Part shown: positions 14,446-22,038 of the stretch, piece by piece | How the letters are laid out: every line of letters starts with the position of its first letter | How positions within the stretch are numbered: the first letter of the stretch is position 1 | NCBI GenBank assembly: GCA_021789755.1 | Contig: JAJYJD010000021.1 | Location: 1 to 22,392, forward strand | Length of the DNA: 22,392 nt | Reading direction: 5' to 3' | DNA from: Bacteroidota bacterium | GTDB lineage: Bacteria; Bacteroidota; Ignavibacteria; Kryptoniales; JAKASW01 | The notes under the pieces: model-generated | Databases searched by the model: none | Seen by the model: only the letters and a program-made list of their open reading frames with translations | Told to the model about the DNA's origin: nothing | Translations under genes and position numbers: made by a program

Positions 14446-14517
14446 GCGGGAGTAGTTCAGCGGTAGAACGCCAGCTTCCCAAGCTGGATGTCGCGGGTTC
14501 GATCCCCGTCTCCCGCT
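14446..14517 (+). tRNA. tRNA-Gly (anticodon CCC)
   Basis: A complete cloverleaf. The acceptor GCGGGAG pairs with CTCCCGC, the D-arm is GTTC/GAAC, the anticodon stem is CCAGC/GCTGG around loop TTCCCAA (anticodon CCC, reading GGG), and the T-arm has GGTTCGATCCC. The discriminator base is T. CCA is not encoded, so it must be added by the CCA-adding enzyme. Confidence 0.97.
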
Positions 14518-14559
14518 CTCAAAAGCCGATTAACGTGGATCTGAGTTGGAATTCCCTGG

Positions 14560-14651
14560 GGGCAGTTAGCTTCGTCCCGCAAAGGCGGAATTTCGTTCCG
14601 CTCGAATCCCGGGACTCAACCGGTTTATGGCATTCAACTCTCCACCGGTTG
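14560..14651 (+). other. Structured inter-tRNA segment with a tRNA-Val-like start (possible tRNA relic)
   Basis: Bases 14560-14571 are identical to the first 12 bases of the downstream tRNA-Val (GGGCAGTTAGCT), and TCGAATCC at 14602-14609 matches its T-loop region, but the space between them is 14 bases shorter and no anticodon arm or acceptor 3' strand is recognisable. The segment has a perfect hairpin GCGGAA/TTCCGC (14585-14601), an alternative hairpin CCGC/GCGG (14577-14588) that excludes it, and a CAACCGGT/ACCGGTTG inverted repeat (14617-14651). A possible outer stem is CCTGGG (14555-14560) with CCCGGG (14608-14613). It could be a decayed duplicate tRNA or spacer structure in the tRNA precursor. 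Confidence 0.4.
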
Positions 14652-14674
14652 GTTGCAAGCTCTTTGATGAAATT

Positions 14675-14752
14675 GGGCAGTTAGCTCAGCTGGTTCAGAG
14701 CACGTGCCTTACACGCACGGGGTCACAGGTTCGAATCCTGTACTGCCCACCA
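14675..14752 (+). tRNA. tRNA-Val (anticodon UAC), CCA encoded
   Basis: A complete cloverleaf. The acceptor GGGCAGT pairs with ACTGCCC, the anticodon stem is CGTGC/GCACG around loop CTTACAC (anticodon TAC), and the T-arm has CAGGTTCGAATCCTG. The discriminator is A, and CCA (14750-14752) is encoded, unlike in the neighbouring tRNA-Gly. TTTT follows one base later. It converges on araA. Confidence 0.97.
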
Positions 14753-14770
14753 TTTTATCCCCGCTTTCTT

Positions 14771-16276
14771 TCAGATTCCCCTGCCCATCTCATAGTACAT
14801 CTCGTTCCAGCGAAGCTCCTTCTTGAATTCGGAGAGCTTAGTGGAATCATCTATCAGGAGATACTCGATACCGGCTATGTCGGCGTAGTCTTCCATGAAA
14901 TCCGAAGTCAACGCTTTGCTGAATCCGGTGTGATGGGCTCCTCCTGCCAGTATCCACGCCCCGGCAGCGACCCGGAGATTTGGCTTCGGCACCCAGACGG
15001 CGCGAGCGACCGGCAGCTTCGGCAAAGGTTTCTCGGGAGGGACTACGTTCACTTCGTTCACCACGAGGCGGAAACGATTACCGACATCGATCAGCGATGC
15101 GTTAATGGCGGGACCCGCGGCTACACTGAATACTAATCTGGGGGGATCATCTCTGCCGCCGATGTTCAGAGGATGCACCTCGAGCCGCGGCTTTCCTGAG
15201 GCAATAGATTCACACACTTCCAGCATGTGAGCGCCAAGTACTTTCATGCCGGCGGGATCCATATGGTACGTGTAGTCTTCCATGAAAGAAGTCCCGCCTT
15301 CGAGCCCTTCCGACATCACCTTCATGCCTCTTACCAGCGCCGCGGTTTTCCAGTCCCCCTCTGCTCCGAAGCCGTAACCATCCGACATCAGTCGCTGTAC
15401 GGAAAGCCCCGGGAGTTGCTTCAGTCCATGAAGATCTTCGAACGTCGTTGTGAAACCCTTAAAGTCGCCGTCCTTTAAAAACGCGCGAAGCCCGAGCTCG
15501 ATCCTCGCACCGTCGCGTAAGGTTCCGTGCTTCCCTCCGCCCTTCGCCGCTTCTTTCGAAACGATATACTCCGAGAAATACCTGTCGATCAACTGATCCA
15601 CGTCCTTGTCTGAAACTTCATTCACATATTTGACCAGGTCACCTACGCCGTATCCATTAACAGAATACCCGAGCCTGATTTGTGCCTCAACCTTGTCTCC
15701 CTCGGTCACAGCAACTTCCCGCATATTGTCGCCGAATCTTGCGAACTTTGCCCCCTGCGCGTCTGCCCAGGCCGAGGCCACACGTGACCAGTTGCCTATT
15801 TGCTTCTGCGCGGCTTCGTCCTCCCAGTGTCCGGCCACAATTTTCCTGCGTTTGCCCATCCTGCTGGCGATGAAACCGAATTCCCTGTCACCATGTGCTG
15901 ATTGGTTCAGGTTCATGAAGTCCATGTCGATTGAGTCCCAGGGTATATCGCGGTTGAATTGCGTGTGCAGATGGAGGAAAGGCTTTGCAAGTATTTTAAG
16001 TCCAGCGATCCACATTTTTGACGGCGAAAAGGTGTGCATCCAGGTAATCAGGCCGATGCAATTTGGATTGTTGTTCGCCTCCTGGCAGAGTGTCCTGATG
16101 GCATCCGGATTCGTTAGAACCGGTTTGAAGAGTATCCTGACGGGGATATTTCCTGATGCGTTCAGGCCTTTTACAATGGTCTCGGAATTTCTGTCGACCT
16201 GTTTCAACGTTTCCGGACCGTACAGATGCTGGCTTCCTGTCGCGAACCAGATCTCGTATTTCTTCAAATCTATCAT
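14771..16276 (-). CDS. araA: L-arabinose isomerase
   Basis: Converts L-arabinose to L-ribulose in the cytoplasm with Mn2+. The 501-residue length is almost that of E. coli AraA (500). The catalytic and metal-binding residues fall at near-identical positions: E306 (YGFGAEGDWK), E333 (SFMEDYTYH), H350 (GAHMLEV) and H449 (GGAHHTGFS). The N-terminus YEIWFATGSQHLYG and the WMHTFSPSKMWI segment are typical. ATG 16276 was chosen over an in-frame start 57 bases upstream because the family begins here; a GAGAGAG lies upstream. It is the last gene of the arabinose operon, 83 bases after araD, and converges on tRNA-Val. Confidence 0.98.
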   Translation of the reverse strand: MIDLKKYEIWFATGSQHLYGPETLKQVDRNSETIVKGLNASGNIPVRILFKPVLTNPDAIRTLCQEANNNPNCIGLITWMHTFSPSKMWIAGLKILAKPFLHLHTQFNRDIPWDSIDMDFMNLNQSAHGDREFGFIASRMGKRRKIVAGHWEDEAAQKQIGNWSRVASAWADAQGAKFARFGDNMREVAVTEGDKVEAQIRLGYSVNGYGVGDLVKYVNEVSDKDVDQLIDRYFSEYIVSKEAAKGGGKHGTLRDGARIELGLRAFLKDGDFKGFTTTFEDLHGLKQLPGLSVQRLMSDGYGFGAEGDWKTAALVRGMKVMSEGLEGGTSFMEDYTYHMDPAGMKVLGAHMLEVCESIASGKPRLEVHPLNIGGRDDPPRLVFSVAAGPAINASLIDVGNRFRLVVNEVNVVPPEKPLPKLPVARAVWVPKPNLRVAAGAWILAGGAHHTGFSKALTSDFMEDYADIAGIEYLLIDDSTKLSEFKKELRWNEMYYEMGRGI

Positions 16277-16359
16277 GAGTAACTCTCTCTTCTTACGTGA
16301 TCGGCTTTCCGGGCTCCGGCGAGTTTTCAACAAGAGAACTTACAGAGATCAGCCGGTTG

Positions 16360-17055
16360 TCAGTCGCTATCCTGGCCGTAGTATGCGCCTTTCCCGTGTT
16401 TCCTTTCGAAGTGTTTGTTCAGGAAATGCCCGGATAATTTCTTTGTTTTCGGATTGAGTGCCATTGTTTTGAGAGCCATCTCGGCTACGCGTTCGAGTAT
16501 GAGCGCGTTCCTGACCGAACTACTCGCATCCCTTCCCCAGCAAAAAGGACCATGCCCCGCTACCAGCACTCCGGGGATTGACTCATAGTCAATTTGCCTG
16601 AATCTCTCGACAATGACTTTCCCTGTGTTCAGTTCATATGCACGGTCAATTTCTTTCTTCGTCAGAAATCGAGTTACAGGTACCGGGCCGGCAAAATAGT
16701 CCGCGTGTGTGGTGCCGAGGCATGATATCTCAACACGGGCTTGAGCAAATGCAGCCGCGTTAATACTGTGAGTGTGAGTGATGCCCCCGATCTTCCGGAA
16801 CGATTTGTACAGTTGGATATGTGTCGGTGTATCAGAAGAAGGGCGTTTTGAACCGTTTACGACGTTGCCTGCCAGATCGACCACGACCATTTCGTCCGGT
16901 GTCAGCTTCTCGTAATCAACACCGCTCGGTTTGATAACTACGAGGCCTGCATCCCTGTCTATGCCGCTCACGTTTCCCCATGTGAGGACGACGAGACCGT
17001 ATTTCACAAGATCGAGATTCGCCCTCCACACGTCCTCCTTCAGTTGTTCAAGCAC
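16360..17055 (-). CDS. araD: L-ribulose-5-phosphate 4-epimerase
   Basis: Converts L-ribulose-5-phosphate to D-xylulose-5-phosphate, linking arabinose to the pentose-phosphate pathway; a class II aldolase-fold Zn enzyme. GTG 17055 gives 231 residues, exactly the E. coli length, with MLEQLK matching the family N-terminus, and AGGAG at 17068-17064 lies 8 bases upstream. An ATG 21 bases earlier has no Shine-Dalgarno and is rejected. Zn ligands H94, H96 (THTHS) and H168 (AGHGPFCWG) are visible, along with TWGNVSG, KPSGVDY, SSDTPTH, GTTHADYF and the terminal LNKHFERKHGKGAYYGQ. The start lies 8 bases inside the end of araB. Confidence 0.98.
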   Translation of the reverse strand: MLEQLKEDVWRANLDLVKYGLVVLTWGNVSGIDRDAGLVVIKPSGVDYEKLTPDEMVVVDLAGNVVNGSKRPSSDTPTHIQLYKSFRKIGGITHTHSINAAAFAQARVEISCLGTTHADYFAGPVPVTRFLTKKEIDRAYELNTGKVIVERFRQIDYESIPGVLVAGHGPFCWGRDASSSVRNALILERVAEMALKTMALNPKTKKLSGHFLNKHFERKHGKGAYYGQDSD

Positions 17056-18754
17056 CGTGATTTCTCCTGACCTCATCCCTGATGTTCAGAAGGTCTTTCA
17101 TTACGTTGTACATAGTTCCCGACCATGTGCGCGTTCCGAAACCGTCGTGCAGCTGGCGATAAAGCGCGTATAGCCGCATATACACATCATGGTTTGCTCG
17201 TATAGGTTCAAAAACCTTACCCATGCCTGTCATCGCTTTCTGTGCATCGGAGACCGACCCGTAACCTCCTCCGTCCTTTCCGGCTGCGACTGCGGCGAAT
17301 ACGGCTGCACCGAGGGCTGGCGTCTGGTCGCTGCGCGAAATCTTCATGGGTCTGCCGGTTATGTCGGCATATATTTGCATCAAGAAAGGATTCTTGCTGG
17401 CAAGCCCGCCGCAATTGACGACCTCTCTAATGGATACACCGTACTCTTCTATTCTTTGGATTATTTCGAGTGCACCGAATGCAGTAGCCTCCAGTAGCGC
17501 GCGATAGATTTCGTGAGGTTGTGTATGCAACGTCTGTCCGAGAAGCAGCCCTGACAATCGCACGTCGACTAGAATAGTTCGATTGCCATTATTCCAGTCG
17601 AGGGCGAGCAGGCCCGATTCGCCCGCTTTCAAACGTGAGGCGGCTTCATTCAGGCTGGCGAATTTGTCGTCCGAGGTCCTACCGTACTTTTCCGGTACCA
17701 AATTATTGATAAACCAGAGAAAGATATCGCCCACCGCGGATTGCCCGGCCTCTATTCCGTAAAACCCGTTCATTACCGATCCGTCGACAATTCCACATAC
17801 GCCTGGAATATCTTTCAACTTCTCGTGCGACGGAGAAATCATAATATCGCAGGTGCTTGTGCCCATAATCTTGACCAGAGTACCGGGAGATATGCTTGCT
17901 CCAACTGCGCCCATGTGTGCGTCGAAGGCGCCGACCGCGATTGCAACGCCAGTCGATAAGCCCAGTTTCTCAGCCCACTCCTTCGACAAATATCCGATTC
18001 GCTGATCGGAGGTGTAAGCGGTCTTATAAAGGCGGTTTCTGAGTCTCTCGAGGCCGGGTGAAAGGGTTTTCAGAAACTCTTCATCAGGTAATCCATCCCA
18101 ACTTGAATTGAAGATTGCCTTGTGGCCCGCCGCGCAAACGCTGCGTTTCATTTTTGCCGGACGGAGTTCCCCCGTAAGATGCGCCGGGATCCAATCACAT
18201 ATTTCAGCCCAGCTCGCTGCCGACTCGAAAACCCCGGCGGATACGTTTTTGCAGTGAAGTATTTTGCTCCACCACCATTCCGATGAATATACGCCACCGA
18301 TCTTCCCCAGATATTGCGGTCGCATCTTTGCAGCTAGAGCTGTAATCTGGTCGGCTTCCCGGTAACTTGTATGGTCTTTCCAGAGCCACACGTATGCTGC
18401 CAAATCATCCTTGAACTTCTCATGCGAACAAAGCGGTTCCCCCTCGGCATCCAGAGGCATGGGACTGCTGCCGGTCGTGTCTACTCCTATACCGATGACG
18501 CCTTCAGCCCTGAATCCCGGATCGCTTTCGCGAGCCTTCCTCAGTGCTTCACCGATTGTGACTTCAATTCCCTTCAGGTAATCCGCAGGATTTTGCCGAG
18601 CGAGATTCAGGTCGGATGCATCGACTATGATCCCCTCTGTCCCCGAAGGGTATGGAAAGACACTCGACGCCAGTTCGGTTCCGTCACAGACATCGACGAT
18701 GAGCGAGCGGCATGAATTTGTCCCGAAGTCGAGACCTATTGCGTAACGCCTCAT
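17048..18754 (-). CDS. araB: L-ribulokinase
   Basis: Phosphorylates L-ribulose to L-ribulose-5-phosphate with ATP. A 568-residue FGGY-family sugar kinase (E. coli AraB has 566) with the N-lobe phosphate loop GLDFGTNSCRSLIV near residue 7, GIGVDTTGSSPMP, VYSSEWWWSKIL, GAFDAHMGAVGA (with the catalytic-type Asp), IMGTSTCDIM and the C-lobe VVNCGGLASKNPFLMQIYAD with TPALGAAVFAA. ATG 18754 matches the family start; a start 39 bases upstream would add an unrelated His-rich stretch. Its Shine-Dalgarno is weak. It is separated from the upstream aldose epimerase gene by 108 bases containing palindromic half-sites, so it may also have its own regulated promoter. Confidence 0.98.
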   Translation of the reverse strand: MRRYAIGLDFGTNSCRSLIVDVCDGTELASSVFPYPSGTEGIIVDASDLNLARQNPADYLKGIEVTIGEALRKARESDPGFRAEGVIGIGVDTTGSSPMPLDAEGEPLCSHEKFKDDLAAYVWLWKDHTSYREADQITALAAKMRPQYLGKIGGVYSSEWWWSKILHCKNVSAGVFESAASWAEICDWIPAHLTGELRPAKMKRSVCAAGHKAIFNSSWDGLPDEEFLKTLSPGLERLRNRLYKTAYTSDQRIGYLSKEWAEKLGLSTGVAIAVGAFDAHMGAVGASISPGTLVKIMGTSTCDIMISPSHEKLKDIPGVCGIVDGSVMNGFYGIEAGQSAVGDIFLWFINNLVPEKYGRTSDDKFASLNEAASRLKAGESGLLALDWNNGNRTILVDVRLSGLLLGQTLHTQPHEIYRALLEATAFGALEIIQRIEEYGVSIREVVNCGGLASKNPFLMQIYADITGRPMKISRSDQTPALGAAVFAAVAAGKDGGGYGSVSDAQKAMTGMGKVFEPIRANHDVYMRLYALYRQLHDGFGTRTWSGTMYNVMKDLLNIRDEVRRNHGA

Positions 18755-18783
18755 TGATTTCTGATTAGAATGATGGTGCACAA

Positions 18784-18808
18784 AATGCCGCATTCACGGG
18801 ATAAATGC
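18784..18808. promoter_or_regulatory. Palindromic half-sites upstream of araB (candidate operator)
   Basis: AATGCcGCATT (18784-18794) is an 11-base palindrome, and a third half-site AATGC lies at 18804-18808. They sit 30-54 bases upstream of the araB ATG in the longest gap inside the arabinose operon before araA. No clear -35/-10 pair was found next to them. An arabinose-responsive regulator site is a reasonable guess, not shown. Confidence 0.35.
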
Positions 18809-18862
18809 TCCATTCTACTCGCCGAAGCGTGTTCAAGCGGCTTCGAAAAACAATTGATCGGC

Positions 18863-20002
18863 TTATTTCTTCACCGAGAATTTGAATATAGTGGTCGTCT
18901 GATATGTCTTGCCCGGAAGCAGCGTCGTTGACGGGAACTTCGGCTCGTTGGGGGAATCGGGGTAATGTTGTGTCTCCAGGCAAAGTGCCGTTCTGAATTT
19001 GTAAGCTATCCCTTTCTTCCCTACCTGCGAACCATCCAGAAAATTGCCGCTATAGAATTGGATACCAGGCTGATCGGTGTAAACATCGAGCACCCTTCCG
19101 CTCGAGGGGTCATACAGCTCGGCGACTTTACGAACTTTCTTATTGTAGTCGTTCAACACCCAGTTTAGATCATACCCATGCCCGATCTTGAGTTGCTCAC
19201 TGTCGTCGTTAATGCGTGATCCGATGACCGTCAATTTTCGGAAGTCCATAGGAGTTTTCGCAACCGGTAGTATCTTGCCGGTCGGAATCTGCGTAGTATC
19301 GACCGGCGTATAATCTTTTGCGTTTATCATCAGCTCCTCGTCGAGTATACTCTTTGTCGGATCTCCGCTGAGGTTGAAATAGCTGTGGTTTGTCAGATTA
19401 ACGACGGTCGGCTTATCGGTTTTGGCCGCATAGTGAATGTGCAAGGCATTGTCTTTAGTCAGGGTGAAAGTTACTGTCGCGGTTAAAGTACCGGGATATC
19501 CCTCCTCGCCGTCCTTGCTCACGTAAGTGAATTTTACTGAGGGTCCTTCTTTAGTCTCCACAGGTTCGGCGGTCCAGAGCTGCTTGTAGAAACCTGCCGG
19601 TCCGCCGTGTAGTGAGTTCAGGCCGTTATTGATCGGGAGATGATAGACTTTCCCATCAAGTGTGAACGTCCCTCTCGCGATTCGATTGGCATATCGGCCG
19701 ATCGTCGCGCCGAAAAACTGGGTCCCGTTTGCATATCCTGAAACGTTATCGTAACCGAACGTCACATCTTCCAGCTTGCCGCTCTTGTCGGGGACGAATA
19801 TCGAGACTATTGTCGCTCCGTAGTCGCTGACTTTAACAACCATTCCCGATTTGTTCTCCAGAGTATAGAGATAAGCCTCACGTCCGTCGGGTAATTTCCC
19901 GAATGCTTCCTTCTCAATCATGTCTCCAGCCTTCTGGTTTGGTTGGCAGAATGCCATTGCTGACATTACCGCCATGCTCACTAATACGATCGACAATTTC
20001 AT
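18863..20002 (-). CDS. galM: Secreted aldose 1-epimerase (mutarotase)
   Basis: Interconverts alpha and beta anomers of aldoses such as galactose, glucose or arabinose. The 379-residue protein starts with a cleavable-looking signal peptide (residues 1-20, a hydrophobic core then AMAFCQ; the Cys context is not a good lipobox), so it should act in the periplasm or outside. Family residues are present: R107 in GATIGRYANRI, H132 in LHGG, the catalytic H206 in TNHSYFNL and E343 in LETQHYPDSPN. It lies between the small membrane protein gene and araB, so its likely substrate here is L-arabinose or a sugar released with it from plant polysaccharide. A GGAG is 10 bases ahead of the ATG. Confidence 0.95.
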   Translation of the reverse strand: MKLSIVLVSMAVMSAMAFCQPNQKAGDMIEKEAFGKLPDGREAYLYTLENKSGMVVKVSDYGATIVSIFVPDKSGKLEDVTFGYDNVSGYANGTQFFGATIGRYANRIARGTFTLDGKVYHLPINNGLNSLHGGPAGFYKQLWTAEPVETKEGPSVKFTYVSKDGEEGYPGTLTATVTFTLTKDNALHIHYAAKTDKPTVVNLTNHSYFNLSGDPTKSILDEELMINAKDYTPVDTTQIPTGKILPVAKTPMDFRKLTVIGSRINDDSEQLKIGHGYDLNWVLNDYNKKVRKVAELYDPSSGRVLDVYTDQPGIQFYSGNFLDGSQVGKKGIAYKFRTALCLETQHYPDSPNEPKFPSTTLLPGKTYQTTTIFKFSVKK

Positions 20003-20061
20003 GATAGCAGTTCTCCATTCTGTTTATGCCACTTTCGGCAAAGCATCCTGCAAATCGAACG

Positions 20062-20292
20062 TCATGTTTTGGCGTTCTTCTTCCACGGCCGGAAGCCGAC
20101 GAAGTAGATCAGTCCAATTATAATCAGGAGGATGCCCCACCAGATTCCGAAATTCATGTTCTGGAGTACGGTTGCTCTACCGAAGTCCGGATGTCCAGCA
20201 TCGTAGACGCTCGCGCTTGTAATTATAATGCCGTACAGGAGCAGCAGGGTTCCGATGAAGAACCATATCGAGATACGTTTGTTGTCTGTCAT
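20062..20292 (-). CDS. Small two-helix membrane protein next to the SSS symporter
   Basis: A 76-residue protein with two predicted membrane helices, about residues 7-27 (ISIWFFIGTLLLLYGIIITS) and 49-67 (GIWWGILLIIIGLIYFVGF), a short loop with GHPDFGR between them and a basic C-terminus (RPWKKNAK). A strong GAGGAG (20304-20299) abuts the symporter stop codon and is 6 bases from the ATG at 20292, so it is translated with the symporter. Position and size suggest an accessory subunit or stabiliser of the transporter, comparable in concept (not in visible sequence) to YhdT beside PanF or DUF4212 beside some SSS carriers. I cannot assign it to a named family. Confidence 0.82.
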   Translation of the reverse strand: MTDNKRISIWFFIGTLLLLYGIIITSASVYDAGHPDFGRATVLQNMNFGIWWGILLIIIGLIYFVGFRPWKKNAKT

Positions 20293-20304
20293 TGCGCTCT
20301 CCTC

Positions 20305-22038
20305 TTACCAGAAAATAATGTTTAGCACTACGAATATCACGAAGATAACGCCTGCCCAAAATATCGGGCGTTTAATGAGCGGCAAGTCACCTTCGGAAGG
20401 AATAACGGTGCATCCCCTGACAAGCCCGTTCAACTCTGCCTCGGGTCGTGGTTCGGTGAAGTAGCTGACGACAATGGTCACGAAAACCGTGATCAGCCAG
20501 CACCACAGGGCGCGGTACATATCATCGGCCATGGGTTTGGCGTATTTGGAGAGGGCTATGATTCCAAGCGCGCTCGGGTCGAGCTTTACCCAGACATACA
20601 TCCCGATCGAAGAGAGAGTGCCGGCGAGTAATCCCCAGAAGCCTCCGGCCGCGGTAGCTCTCTTCCAGAGCATCCCAAGTATGACCGTGCCGAATAGCGG
20701 CGCGATGAAGAAACTAAACAACGCCTGGACATAGTCCATTATACTGGCAAACTGTTGGACAAGATAGGCCGCTCCGATGCTGATTATGACGCCTACAATC
20801 GTCGACCATCTTCCCATCTTCACATAATACTCATCGGACCGCTCGCTCTTCGTAAGCTTCACGTGCATCGGGCGATAAATATCATAGGTCCAGACCGTAG
20901 AGAATGCAGTCACGTTTCCGGCCATACCTGACATGAATCCCGCGATGAGGGCCGTTACACCGAGTCCAAGCAGTCCGGGTCCGGCATATCTTGCGAGCAT
21001 CAGCGGAAGGACCTCGTTGTAACTGTGCGCACCCGTGGCACTTGCCACCTGTTGTCCGACCAGGCCCGGCATAACTGCAAGTCCCAGGAGTCCGGGAAGG
21101 ATGACTATGAAAGGCACCATCATTTTGAATGCGGCCCCGATCACGGGGGCCATTTTAGCCGAACGCAGATCCTTTGCGGAGAGCACTCTCTGAACCACAA
21201 GAAAATCTGTCGACCAATATCCGAACGAGATGATGAACCCCAGACCGAAAACAATTCCGGTCCAATGAATACCCATCGGATTGTCCTTGAACGATCCCAG
21301 AGTGCTCCAGAGATGAGTGTAATCTCCGGCCGGGAAATTCTGATGTATTCTCGCGACCATGCCGCTCCAGCCGCCGGTCTCGATAAGACCGAGTACCGGG
21401 ATTACAAGCGCGCCGAGCCATATTAGCATGAACTGGAGGACTTCATTGAAAATTGCCGAAAGGAGTCCGCCGAGAACGACATAAACCATAACGGTGATTG
21501 AAGACACCCAAATGCTGAAATCGATGCTCCAACCGAGGACAACCTTCATCACGAGCGCCATCGCAAACATGTTGATGCCGCTCATGAGGACCGTCATGAA
21601 AGCGAAAGATACCGCCGATAGCATGCTCGCCGACTCCCCGTACCGCAATTTCAAATACCCGGGTACAGAATGTGTCTTGCTGATATAGTAGAATGGCATC
21701 ATAACTATGGCGAGGAAAAGCATCGCGGGAATTGCACCGATCCAGTACCAGTGAGTAGCCAGGATGCCGTACTGGTAGGCGGACGCTGCCCACCCCATGA
21801 GTTCCAGCGATCCGAGATTGGCAGCGACAAATGAAAGGCCGGCGACCCACGAGCTCATCTTCCTGCCGGCCAGGAAGAAGTCCTCTCCGGTTTTGGTAAA
21901 TCTCAGCAAGTAGTAGCCGATACCCAGCACGAACACGAAATAGAGACCGATTACGAGCGAGTCCACCCAACTCAGGGAGAGGAGGCTCGTCGAGTCGAAC
22001 AGCAGCAGGGAGATATTCAGACCAGAGCCGTAAATCAT
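20305..22038 (-). CDS. SSS-family sodium:solute symporter (SGLT-like sugar transporter)
   Basis: A 577-residue inner-membrane carrier of the solute:sodium symporter family with about 14 hydrophobic helices. The N-terminus has GEDFFLAGRKMSSWVAGLSFVAANLGS, the usual first-helix motif. GGLLSAIFNEVLQ matches the SGLT GGLxAVxxTDxxQ signature, and MSGMAGNVTAFSTVWTYDIYRP matches the Na+-site helix 8 of vSGLT-type proteins (residues near SSLASMLNSTSTIFTMDIY). ATG 22038 has AAGGAG at 22048-22043, just 4 bases away. As first gene of an operon with araBDA and a mutarotase it most likely imports L-arabinose, though SGLT-like carriers also take galactose, glucose or xylose. The long C-terminal hydrophilic segment between helices (EPRPEAELNG) is normal. 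Confidence 0.95.
   Translation of the reverse strand: MIYGSGLNISLLLFDSTSLLSLSWVDSLVIGLYFVFVLGIGYYLLRFTKTGEDFFLAGRKMSSWVAGLSFVAANLGSLELMGWAASAYQYGILATHWYWIGAIPAMLFLAIVMMPFYYISKTHSVPGYLKLRYGESASMLSAVSFAFMTVLMSGINMFAMALVMKVVLGWSIDFSIWVSSITVMVYVVLGGLLSAIFNEVLQFMLIWLGALVIPVLGLIETGGWSGMVARIHQNFPAGDYTHLWSTLGSFKDNPMGIHWTGIVFGLGFIISFGYWSTDFLVVQRVLSAKDLRSAKMAPVIGAAFKMMVPFIVILPGLLGLAVMPGLVGQQVASATGAHSYNEVLPLMLARYAGPGLLGLGVTALIAGFMSGMAGNVTAFSTVWTYDIYRPMHVKLTKSERSDEYYVKMGRWSTIVGVIISIGAAYLVQQFASIMDYVQALFSFFIAPLFGTVILGMLWKRATAAGGFWGLLAGTLSSIGMYVWVKLDPSALGIIALSKYAKPMADDMYRALWCWLITVFVTIVVSYFTEPRPEAELNGLVRGCTVIPSEGDLPLIKRPIFWAGVIFVIFVVLNIIFW

Noticed and set aside
14627..15136. 169-residue open frame on the plus strand
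   Set aside because: It runs across tRNA-Val and then antisense to araA; its sequence is a shadow of those genes.
15606..16457. 283-residue open frame on the plus strand
   Set aside because: Entirely antisense to araA and the end of araD, both certain; composition is that of a shadow frame.
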